A stretch of 64,000 bases of DNA from an uncultured Colwellia sp. (GTDB taxonomy: Bacteria > Pseudomonadota > Gammaproteobacteria > Enterobacterales > Alteromonadaceae), in contig CAJXWZ010000027.1 in NCBI GenBank assembly GCA_913062815.1, positions 1 to 64,000 on the forward strand, in the 5' to 3' direction. This document shows positions 50,295 to 58,422 of the stretch, piece by piece (within the stretch, counting starts at the first letter, position 1; each line of letters starts with the position of its first letter). The translations under genes were made by a program, and so were the position numbers. The notes under the pieces are model-generated. The model worked only from the letters and a program-made list of their open reading frames with translations, made no database searches and was not told the DNA's origin.

Positions 50295-50990
50295 ATGCAA
50301 GAATTACCCATTCATTATGCAGAAGTTGAAGCCATTTATAATCAAACGATTGGTTCTGGTTATAAAACCTTAGCAATTAGCTCTGCTAAACCTGGAGAAG
50401 GTAAAACGACGGTTGCACAAGCTATAGTTGAACGAGCGCAAGTTGTTGGTAAGAATGTTCTGCTGGTTGAAATGAATACTTTCAATCCTGTTTTATCCAA
50501 AAGATTACGTATGTCAATGACAAGCCCTGTTACTGAAAATAAAATTATTTCTATTGAAGCTAAAGGTTATAGTTTACTCCCTGCTCCTCAAAATATTCGT
50601 GATGTTTTGCAATACCGTGAAAGTAATTTACTACTTGAATCCATTAGCCAATGGTTAGTTAATTTCGACTGTATTATCTTTGACACATCAGCATTAACCT
50701 CACTAAACCAAAGCAATATACCTGCAGAGATCATTTGTGAAGTGTGCGAAGGCACTGTATTGGTGATTGAAGCAGGAAAAACACCAGCAAGCTCGATACA
50801 AGAGAGTATTGAAAAGCTGAAAGTCAAAAAGGTTAACTTAATCGGCTCGATAATAAATGATAAATGTAATCCCTCGCTGTTAACTGAATTGCAAAGAGAA
50901 AGCTATCGCCTTAACCGGATATTTCCTAAGTTAATGGCTAAGTTTAGAAAGAGGTTAGCAAATATGGTTTTACTCAACATATCTGTCTAG
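50295..50990 (+). CDS. CpsD/Wzc-type P-loop protein, kinase motifs degenerate
   Basis: Cytoplasmic ATPase of 231 residues from the ATG at 50295 (GGAGG upstream; the frame opens at a TTG at 50268). Walker A is intact (SAKPGEGKTT) and Walker B is IIFDTSA. The Walker A' motif of bacterial tyrosine kinases, normally VLLIDxDxR, reads VLLVEMNTF, and the C-terminus lacks a tyrosine cluster. It is therefore probably a regulatory ATPase rather than an active autokinase, partner of the separate Wzz-like protein. It closes the export unit and is convergent with the next gene. Confidence 0.88.
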   Translation: MQELPIHYAEVEAIYNQTIGSGYKTLAISSAKPGEGKTTVAQAIVERAQVVGKNVLLVEMNTFNPVLSKRLRMSMTSPVTENKIISIEAKGYSLLPAPQNIRDVLQYRESNLLLESISQWLVNFDCIIFDTSALTSLNQSNIPAEIICEVCEGTVLVIEAGKTPASSIQESIEKLKVKKVNLIGSIINDKCNPSLLTELQRESYRLNRIFPKLMAKFRKRLANMVLLNISV

Positions 50991-51002
50991 AAACTCGTGT
51001 CA

Positions 51003-51938
51003 TTAATATTTGAAATCAACTTTAGTTTTTACGGCAAAATGATCTGACCAATTGAACTTTTCAATTCGTTGTCTTGAACAAATTGTTGCTGGTTTTGATA
51101 CCCAGAAATGATCAATCGCTAAACCCAAAAATTTAAAAACGTAATGTTTATTCGGCCATGAATTTACAAACTCTGTATTCATCTCATGCCCTAATAGCTT
51201 TATTCTACTTGAATTTTTTGAAAGATTTAAGTCACCTACCACTACCTTAACTTTCAAAGAAGACCTATTAATAGCATGTTTTAATTGATAAATTATTTTA
51301 TTCCTGGTTTGCCATAGTTTTTCATTACGTGGTGATGGCGGATGTAATGTGTACAAACTGATGTTACTAAAAGGTAGCTGCCATTGGCTGTTAATTAAAA
51401 ATGAGTTGTTGCCACTTTTATAATATTTAATATTATGAAAGCCATAATGACTAAACAGAAGTTGGTCACTATAAATTTGTCGATGTTCACTTTCGCCAAG
51501 AATAAAATGAGGGTAATAAGGGGATAACTTTTCGACAATCTGCCGTTTTGATCGTTGGCTTACTCCTTGTAACGTAATTAAATGATATTGCCCTTCTACA
51601 AGGTGCTCGATCAATTCATTTATTTCATATTCCCCTTCGTTATATTTCATGTTGAATTGAAAAAAAACAATGGGATCATTACAAGTGCCTTTACTTAAAG
51701 TGACGGTATTATTTAAAAGTATTGCCAGAATAAAATTAATTAAGAAATAGCCTAAGCAATGTAAATAAGAAACAAAGTAAATAAGCGTTAACATTAAAAT
51801 ACAATAAAAAACTAGGATAATAAAAGAGGTTGATAAAGCGTTTTCAAGCCACCAAGGTGAGTGAACCTGTTTCAACAACAACCAGATAATACTTGGCATT
51901 AATATAAGTATTAATGGTATTAATAATCTTGTTTTCAT
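51003..51938 (-). CDS. Membrane-anchored endonuclease/exonuclease/phosphatase-fold protein
   Basis: Protein of 311 residues from the ATG at 51938 (frame open to a TTG at 51950). Two or three N-terminal helices precede an EEP domain with FNMKYN, GDLNLSKN, DHFWVS and WSDHFAVK. The glutamate that binds metal in active members (usually LQE) is glycine here: LITLQGVSQ. Activity is therefore doubtful. It is the only minus-strand gene inside the exopolysaccharide block, convergent with the CpsD-like gene. Role unknown; alternatives include a phospholipid or lipid-linked phosphatase-like function. Confidence 0.75.
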   Translation of the reverse strand: MKTRLLIPLILILMPSIIWLLLKQVHSPWWLENALSTSFIILVFYCILMLTLIYFVSYLHCLGYFLINFILAILLNNTVTLSKGTCNDPIVFFQFNMKYNEGEYEINELIEHLVEGQYHLITLQGVSQRSKRQIVEKLSPYYPHFILGESEHRQIYSDQLLFSHYGFHNIKYYKSGNNSFLINSQWQLPFSNISLYTLHPPSPRNEKLWQTRNKIIYQLKHAINRSSLKVKVVVGDLNLSKNSSRIKLLGHEMNTEFVNSWPNKHYVFKFLGLAIDHFWVSKPATICSRQRIEKFNWSDHFAVKTKVDFKY

Positions 51939-52038
51939 CGGTTTTACCAACGCAGCATAATAAAATCTCTTCTATAGATTTTAGCTTAAATTTAAACCTT
52001 ATTGATTACCTCACATTTAATTCGCAATATTTACTAAT

Positions 52039-52049
52039 TTGCTTTGCAA
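52039..52049 (+). promoter_or_regulatory. Inverted repeat TTGCTTTGCAA, candidate enhancer site D
   Basis: Second exact copy, 88 bases upstream of the sigma-54-type promoter of unit D. Related half sites TTCGCAAT (52021) and TACGCAAT (52063) flank it. Confidence 0.55.
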
Positions 52050-52136
52050 TACTCCATCAATTTACGCAATTTGAGAATAAAAATACAATTCCATAAATAA
52101 ACGGCTATTTATAGGGGGTTAAACCGTATTTTCAAC

Positions 52137-52152
52137 TGGCCTACTTTATGCA
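52137..52152 (+). promoter_or_regulatory. Sigma-54-type promoter before unit D
   Basis: TGGCCTACTTTATGCA, with exact GG-N10-GC spacing, TGGC at -24 and TGCA at -12. It lies 37 bases before the ATG at 52189. The surrounding 230-base gap holds no gene. Confidence 0.72.
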
Positions 52153-52188
52153 AACTCAATATATGGTGCGTTTATTAATAGGTTTATT

Positions 52189-53229
52189 ATGACGACTGAA
52201 AATCTAAACATTGTTTTATTACTTGATAGTAAAAATTATGGAGGTATAGAAACTCATGTTGCTAACCTTGCCAAAGGCCTTCATAAATCAGGTCACAACG
52301 TAAAAATCATTTTATTAAATAACTTTGGTGAGCATCCCGTATTTGAATCAGAACAATTTCTTCAATCAATATTAATTAAATTAAACGGTGGCTTCAAAGA
52401 GCTTTTAATATTGTTAAAAAAGTCAGATATCAACCTTGTACACACTCATGGTTATAAAGCCGGTATTATCGGCCGAATTTGCTGTAGATTATCGAATAAG
52501 CCAGTCGTTTCAACCTTTCATTCTGGCGAAAAAGGTAATATAAAAATTAGGTTATATCGCTGGATAGACTGTCTAACGGCTCAATTTTCAACCTGTATCT
52601 GTGTATCTGAACAAATCAAAAAAACAGCAAATTTAACCGCTGACGTGATACAAAACTTTGTTGAATTACCCACTCAATTATTTAAAACAACGGAGCAATC
52701 AACTCAAGTAGCTTTTGTCGGTCGATTAAGTTTTGAAAAGGGCCCTGATGTATTTCTTCGTCTAGCGAAGCAATTACCCCAATACACTTTTTCAATATAT
52801 GGCGATGGACCGATGTTAGCGGAAATAAATGCTACCGCAACTAACAACGTCAAATTAGTGGGGCATGTCACTTCAATGAAACCATACTGGGCAAAGATTA
52901 ATTTGTTATGTATTACCAGTAGAGAAGAAGGGTTACCTCTGGTTGCAATTGAAGCACTCGTTAGGGGGATTCCTGTCATTAGTTTTGATATTGGTGGCAT
53001 CTCATCGGTTGTAATCAATAACCTTACCGGCTGGCTAATAACACCATTTAATGAAGCTGACTTTATTGAATCAATTAAACGGAGCCAGACGTTATCAATA
53101 AAACAGCGAAATGATATGTCTTTATTTGGCTATTCGCATATTAGAAAAAACTTTTCTTGTGACGCGGTTATTCCTCTAATTTTCAATGTTTACCGCAAAG
53201 CACTAATAGGTGGCTCACATGTTAAATAG
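52189..53229 (+). CDS. Glycosyltransferase family 4
   Basis: GT-B enzyme of 346 residues. N-terminal NYGGIETHVANLAKGL and the EX7E pair E247/E255 (REEGLPLVAIEAL) are typical. First gene of unit D; it overlaps the flippase gene by 11 bases. Probably adds one sugar of the repeat unit; specificity unknown. Confidence 0.9.
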   Translation: MTTENLNIVLLLDSKNYGGIETHVANLAKGLHKSGHNVKIILLNNFGEHPVFESEQFLQSILIKLNGGFKELLILLKKSDINLVHTHGYKAGIIGRICCRLSNKPVVSTFHSGEKGNIKIRLYRWIDCLTAQFSTCICVSEQIKKTANLTADVIQNFVELPTQLFKTTEQSTQVAFVGRLSFEKGPDVFLRLAKQLPQYTFSIYGDGPMLAEINATATNNVKLVGHVTSMKPYWAKINLLCITSREEGLPLVAIEALVRGIPVISFDIGGISSVVINNLTGWLITPFNEADFIESIKRSQTLSIKQRNDMSLFGYSHIRKNFSCDAVIPLIFNVYRKALIGGSHVK

Positions 53230-54529
53230 TCGATATAAAAACTTGTTAAATCAATCTGCACTTTATGGCCTAAGCATTTTTCTTATGAAAGGAATTTCTT
53301 TAATCATGCTACCTATTTATACCAGTTATCTAATGCCATCAGATTATGGCCGATTAGAGGTACTCGTAGTATTTTCTAATATAGTTTCAATTATTTTAGG
53401 TTTTGGTCTTATTGAAGCATTATATCGTTTTGTAGGTTTAGCTGATGGCATTGAAAAAAAGAAACTTCACGCCTCTGAATGTTTATTTGTAGCTGGAATA
53501 ATTACTATTATTTCATATGCAACTTTTCATTTTTATTCTAAAAATTTATTGATTTATTTACCTGGAGGTATAAAAGAGAATGAACTCTATTTACTTGGCG
53601 TAGCACTTTCTGTTGGGGGCTTAATTAATATTCCATTAGCATGGTTACGGATCACTGACCGAGCAGGATTATTTTTTACTGTTTCGATGTTGAAGGTTTT
53701 ATTGCAAGTTTCACTCACTTTTTATTGGCTGAACAAGGGATGGGGTATCACTAGTATTTTAGCAGCTGGGGCTGTATCTGCGATAGTTGTGGCAATAATA
53801 TTATGCGTTATTCAACTAAAAGAAACTTACATCAGTTTTTCAATGAAACATCTTAAGCACATTATCTATTATTCAGGCCCTATTTTTATTGGTGGTGCTG
53901 CTACATTTACATTATCAGGCATGGACAGATGGTTACTCGCAGAGCACTTTGGGGCCATAGAAATTGCTGCATATGCTATAGCAATCAAGTTTGCTTTAGT
54001 TCCTACCCTTCTTATTCAGCCTTTTACGTTATGGTGGTTTCCTAAGCGGTTCTCAGTACTTAAAGAACAAGATGGTAAAAACATAAATGCACATTTCGCA
54101 GTACTTGGCGGTATTCTTTCAGTTGTTATATGTGGTGCTATTGGTTTATTAGGCCCAATACTTATTCAATATTTAACACCTAAAGATTACCACACCGCTA
54201 TTGTTATTCTACCTTGGTTACTGCTTTGTACCTTATTAAAAATGTTAACTGATCTATTAAATCTGGGGTGTTTCGTAGAAAAAAACTCACAAGTTCAAAT
54301 GAATATTAATTTAATCGCTTGCGGTATTGGTGGGCTTTTATTGGTCATGTTGATACCGGTATTTAAGGTGCAGGGTGCACTTACTGCGCTTATTGCTGCG
54401 AATATGATACGCATGGGGCTTTTCTACTATTTTAGCCAAAAAAAGGTCTACCTTCCTTACAAGTTCGGGTACCTATATTCAGCAATTAGTGCCGCAATTG
54501 TTGTCACTTGGTTTGGTCAAATTAGTTAA
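53219..54529 (+). CDS. Wzx-type polysaccharide flippase
   Basis: Polytopic inner-membrane protein of 436 residues with about 12 helices, belonging to the MOP/polysaccharide-synthase group. The N-terminus LNQSALYGLSIFLMKGISLIMLPIYTSYL... is characteristic. It should flip the undecaprenyl-linked repeat unit to the periplasm. Start ATG at 53219, with AGG upstream and overlap with the previous gene; a GTG at 53210 is in frame. Confidence 0.92.
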   Translation: MLNSRYKNLLNQSALYGLSIFLMKGISLIMLPIYTSYLMPSDYGRLEVLVVFSNIVSIILGFGLIEALYRFVGLADGIEKKKLHASECLFVAGIITIISYATFHFYSKNLLIYLPGGIKENELYLLGVALSVGGLINIPLAWLRITDRAGLFFTVSMLKVLLQVSLTFYWLNKGWGITSILAAGAVSAIVVAIILCVIQLKETYISFSMKHLKHIIYYSGPIFIGGAATFTLSGMDRWLLAEHFGAIEIAAYAIAIKFALVPTLLIQPFTLWWFPKRFSVLKEQDGKNINAHFAVLGGILSVVICGAIGLLGPILIQYLTPKDYHTAIVILPWLLLCTLLKMLTDLLNLGCFVEKNSQVQMNINLIACGIGGLLLVMLIPVFKVQGALTALIAANMIRMGLFYYFSQKKVYLPYKFGYLYSAISAAIVVTWFGQIS

Positions 54530-54537
54530 GGGGATTT

Positions 54538-55884
54538 ATGACTTATACACCGCTAAATATGACAAGCATGTTAGTTATATTAATGCTAATAACATTAGGG
54601 TTATATTATTTCCCTCACCCCATAACCCTTGTTGTTATAGGATTAATACCCTTTGCTCTTTGGGGTATAGTTAATTTCTCTTTTTATATCGTTTTAGGTT
54701 TTGTAATATTTTCTTTCTTTCGTATTCATGAGGTTTTTCCTTTTCTAGAGCCATTAAAGTTACCTCTATTACTGGCATTAGCCTCTCTATTTGTTATTTT
54801 CCTGCGGACAACAATTAGCCAAAACCTTCATCCTTATTGGTGCCCACAATTTAGTTTCTTAATATTGTTTTTTTTATTAGTAACACTTGGTATCCCTTTC
54901 TCTAGTAATGTATCTGTAGCAACAAAAGCTTGGACAGGTGTTTACAGTAAAATAATATTAATGACGTTTGTTATTGCCTGGATGATGCACAAGGAAAATC
55001 ATTTTATTACGGCAAGCCGAGCATTTATTTTTTCAGGCGCTTGTGTTGGACTGGTCGCCTTATTTAACAAATTCAATAATATTGGCTTGGTTGAAGGTAC
55101 TAGGGTCACTATTGGAAGAAATATTGGTTCTTTACTTGGCGATCCAAATGATTTAGCCCTAGTACTTTTGTACCCCATGGCTTTCGCTATAGCCACTTTT
55201 CTAGAAAAATCACTCTCTAAAATTGAACGTTTATTTAGTTTCAGTACTTTTTGCATTTTACTTTATGCTCTGCTAGCCACTCAAAGTAGAGGAGGTTTGT
55301 TGGGATTTTTAGCTGTAGCGAGTATATTTGCCTACAATCGCATACGATCCAAAGTTTTATTGTTTTCAGGTGGTGCAATTTCAATAGCCATTTTATTTAT
55401 CGTTGCAGGGATCAGTGAAAGAGCATCCGGAGGGGCTGCAGAAGAAGGGATAGACGAGTCAGCAATGGGACGACTGTATGCTTGGGAAGCTGCTTGGAAT
55501 ATGGCACTAGACAACCCTGTTTTTGGTGTAGGTATCAGCAATTTTTATTACAATTACTTTTCCTATAGCACTCATTGGGATGGATTGAACCACGCAGTAC
55601 ACTCTACATGGTTTGGTGTTCTGGCGGAATCTGGCTTTGTTGGCTTTATATTATTTGTTTCATTAATTGTCAGTACTTTACTCATATCTTTAAAAATGTT
55701 GAAAAAAGTCAACCTTGAGCATCATTCACCAGGCATAAGGGTAGCAGTCAATGCCGCCCCCGCAGGTATTATTGGTTTTATCGTTTCTGGAACGTTTTTA
55801 ACACAAGGCTTTATCTGGCCAATTTATTTACAAGTAGCTTTAGTTATCGCATTAAACCGTTATCTTCATTCCCAAAACGTTTAG
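54538..55884 (+). CDS. Wzy/O-antigen-ligase-family polymerase
   Basis: Polytopic membrane protein of 448 residues with about ten helices and a large periplasmic loop. The family signature region GRLYAWEAAWNMALDNPVFG ... HAVHSTWFGVLAESG matches Wzy_C proteins. In a locus with Wzx, Wzz and Wza it is most likely the repeat-unit polymerase. It lies eight bases after wzx. Confidence 0.9.
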   Translation: MTYTPLNMTSMLVILMLITLGLYYFPHPITLVVIGLIPFALWGIVNFSFYIVLGFVIFSFFRIHEVFPFLEPLKLPLLLALASLFVIFLRTTISQNLHPYWCPQFSFLILFFLLVTLGIPFSSNVSVATKAWTGVYSKIILMTFVIAWMMHKENHFITASRAFIFSGACVGLVALFNKFNNIGLVEGTRVTIGRNIGSLLGDPNDLALVLLYPMAFAIATFLEKSLSKIERLFSFSTFCILLYALLATQSRGGLLGFLAVASIFAYNRIRSKVLLFSGGAISIAILFIVAGISERASGGAAEEGIDESAMGRLYAWEAAWNMALDNPVFGVGISNFYYNYFSYSTHWDGLNHAVHSTWFGVLAESGFVGFILFVSLIVSTLLISLKMLKKVNLEHHSPGIRVAVNAAPAGIIGFIVSGTFLTQGFIWPIYLQVALVIALNRYLHSQNV

Positions 55885-55930
55885 TACGCAAACTGCAACC
55901 AATAGCAATAGCAATTAAAAGGAAGTGAAA

Positions 55931-57196
55931 ATGTCTGATACTACAGAACAAAATAAAATGTTTAAACCGCGTATTCTATATGTTCACTATGGCGATGACT
56001 GGATTAGAGGAAGTGAAATTGTTTTATTGGATCTACTTAAATCAGCCAAAGAAAACCATTACGAGCCTATACTTTGGTGTAATAGCGATGCTTTAGCAAA
56101 ACAGGCGTTGAATTTGGGCGTTGAAGTTATCAAAGATAATTTTGTTTGCCTTGGCTACTGGACCTTGCCTCGATGGAAGTTAGGACAATTCTTTAAATTA
56201 CTTACTAAAGCTAAGAAGTTAATAAAAGACTACAAAATAAATTTAGTGCATTCTAATAATGGTGCTCCTTGTCAATGGATGATACCTGTATGTAAGTTTA
56301 CAAATACGCCAATATTACTCCATTTACATGCTCGTTATATGTATAAAGACAGACTTACATTATTGTTTCATGGCGCTGATCACATTGTAGGTGTTAGCCA
56401 TTCAGTTATTGATCTATTCAAACAAAAGGAATTCAGAAACCAGCAAGTAGATGTTATTTATAATGGTATTAATCCAAAGCGAGTGCTTTGTTCTCACCCA
56501 TATGATATTCGAGCAAAAGTATCGGCAAAAAACACTGATTTTGTCATTTTGTATATAGGGTCATTAATCCCTAGAAAATCAGTGCATCAATTACTATATG
56601 CTTTAGATAAATTAAAAGAATGCTATAGCGTAAAACTTGCCATTATTGGCTCAGGAATTGAAGAAGCTAAGCTAACTCATTTAGTTTCTCAGCTAAATTT
56701 AAGTGACAAGGTTAAATTTTTTTCAGCTACCGAAACCGTAGCCAAATACTACTCAAGCAATGCAGACTGTTTCATTTCAGTGCCTGTAGAAGAGGTTTTT
56801 GGTCTAACGTTGGCCGAAGCAAGCCTTGCTAAACTCCCCATCATCACTAGTAATGTTTCTGGCATTGATGAGATTTACACTGATCAAAAAAGTGCGCTAT
56901 TAATCTCTCCCAACAATACTGATGAGTTAGTAGAAGCAATAATATCTTTAATTGAAAGGCCTGATTTAAGAAAGAGTCTAGCTGATAATGCACAAAAACA
57001 TATAGTAAAAGAGTTTTCTTTAAAGCAACAATTTATGGCTTTCAACCTGATTTATCAAACCTTGATGCTGCGTGAAACCAAATATAGTGTAACGCAACTT
57101 GTTACTTTACACGCTAAAACAGTCTTTATGGCTTTTTTAAATAAGACCTATAAATACTTTACCTTGAAATTTTCATGGGGGAAACATCATGACTAA
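55931..57196 (+). CDS. Glycosyltransferase family 4
   Basis: GT4 enzyme of 421 residues from the ATG at 55931 (AAGGA upstream; a GTG at 55925 is in frame). The core shows LYIGSLIPRKSVHQLL and the EX7E pair E288/E296 (EEVFGLTLAEA). It has an extra C-terminal segment of ~50 basic residues, possibly membrane-associated. It overlaps the next gene by eight bases. Confidence 0.9.
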   Translation: MSDTTEQNKMFKPRILYVHYGDDWIRGSEIVLLDLLKSAKENHYEPILWCNSDALAKQALNLGVEVIKDNFVCLGYWTLPRWKLGQFFKLLTKAKKLIKDYKINLVHSNNGAPCQWMIPVCKFTNTPILLHLHARYMYKDRLTLLFHGADHIVGVSHSVIDLFKQKEFRNQQVDVIYNGINPKRVLCSHPYDIRAKVSAKNTDFVILYIGSLIPRKSVHQLLYALDKLKECYSVKLAIIGSGIEEAKLTHLVSQLNLSDKVKFFSATETVAKYYSSNADCFISVPVEEVFGLTLAEASLAKLPIITSNVSGIDEIYTDQKSALLISPNNTDELVEAIISLIERPDLRKSLADNAQKHIVKEFSLKQQFMAFNLIYQTLMLRETKYSVTQLVTLHAKTVFMAFLNKTYKYFTLKFSWGKHHD

Positions 57197-58292
57197 ACGA
57201 GTATTGATTTATGACCCAGTCCCTTTTAAGGGAGGCTCAAAAAAAGTGATGAAAACAATAATAGCGGAATTACCCAGTAATATTGAGATGTGGGTAATTT
57301 CAAATGATAGAGATTCATGGTGCTATGGTTACGAGAGTAATATTCGCTTTCTTAAGTTGTTCTCTCCTAGTTTTCTGCAAAATCAAACAACTGGGATCTT
57401 TTACTTTTTAAAGCATTTTGTTTATTTACTTTCTCTAATAAGCAATTTGATAAAACTAAAAAGGTTCACCAAAATAATCGGTTTTTCAGGACCATGCGTT
57501 GATTTTTCTCTATACCTACTCAGTGAAATAATTAACATAGATATTATTCAACTTATTCAAGGGGATATTACTAATTCTAAGATTTCCAGTTTTGGTTTAA
57601 TACGAGCAAAAAAGGTATTTTATTTGCCATCCACTCATGCTTCTATCTTATACGCCTTGAAATGTCATAATTATAATGAAAACCTAGCGAATAAAAAATT
57701 TATCCCTTTTGTTAATGGCATTAATTGTTCTTGCATAAAAGTAAAAGATAACAACAACAAAATTGGCTTTTTATGGGCCGCCTCTTTATTAAGATGGAAG
57801 CGAGTGGAGCTATTTATTGCTGCTATGACTGAGCTTAATAATAAGTATGAAGACTTTGATAAATTTTTTGCCAACGTTTGTTATATTGAGCCACAAACTG
57901 ACTCCTATTTGGACGTAGCGAACGTTAATAAAGTTGATAATATTCACTGGTTTCCCGATCCTAATAATTTAAATGATATTAGAGCTAGTTCGTCAATATT
58001 TATCTCTACTTCAGAAAATGAACCTTTTGGCCTATCAATTCTAGAGTCGATGGCAGCCGGACTAGCAGTAGTAATTCCTGCTGATAATGCTTATTGGGAT
58101 CAACACTTAACTGATGGGTATGATTGTGTAAAATATACCCCAAATAACGTAAAAAGTTTAGTTCAAGCATTAACTCGATTAATCAATAACCCCACGTTCT
58201 TATTAAAAATAGCACAACACGCTAAGCATTCAGCACAACAATATTGTCATATACGCTGTTATTCTAAAATTCTCAAATGTATTCCGAATTAG
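57189..58292 (+). CDS. Glycosyltransferase family 4
   Basis: GT-B enzyme of 367 residues. The N-terminus YDPVPFKGGSKKVMKTI and the motif STSENEPFGLSILESMAAG identify the family. Last gene of unit D. The cluster has five GT4-type genes plus one GT2 and the initiating enzyme, implying a repeat unit of roughly five to seven sugars. Confidence 0.9.
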   Translation: MTKRVLIYDPVPFKGGSKKVMKTIIAELPSNIEMWVISNDRDSWCYGYESNIRFLKLFSPSFLQNQTTGIFYFLKHFVYLLSLISNLIKLKRFTKIIGFSGPCVDFSLYLLSEIINIDIIQLIQGDITNSKISSFGLIRAKKVFYLPSTHASILYALKCHNYNENLANKKFIPFVNGINCSCIKVKDNNNKIGFLWAASLLRWKRVELFIAAMTELNNKYEDFDKFFANVCYIEPQTDSYLDVANVNKVDNIHWFPDPNNLNDIRASSSIFISTSENEPFGLSILESMAAGLAVVIPADNAYWDQHLTDGYDCVKYTPNNVKSLVQALTRLINNPTFLLKIAQHAKHSAQQYCHIRCYSKILKCIPN

Positions 58293-58298
58293 CAACAC

Positions 58299-58309
58299 TT
58301 GCTTTGCAA
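58299..58309 (+). promoter_or_regulatory. Inverted repeat TTGCTTTGCAA, candidate enhancer site E
   Basis: Third exact copy, seven bases after the end of the previous gene and 58 bases upstream of the sigma-54-type promoter of glmS. Confidence 0.55.
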
Positions 58310-58366
58310 ATTGCAATTAAAGGTCAACAACAAGAATAAACAACTGATTTTATAGGTGAATTTTTT

Positions 58367-58382
58367 TGGCCTAATAACTGCT
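58367..58382 (+). promoter_or_regulatory. Sigma-54-type promoter before glmS
   Basis: TGGCCTAATAACTGCT, with exact GG-N10-GC spacing. It lies 41 bases before the glmS ATG. Confidence 0.7.
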
Positions 58383-58422
58383 AAGTATTAGAGTAGGTTA
58401 ATAATATAAAGAGGTAATTATT

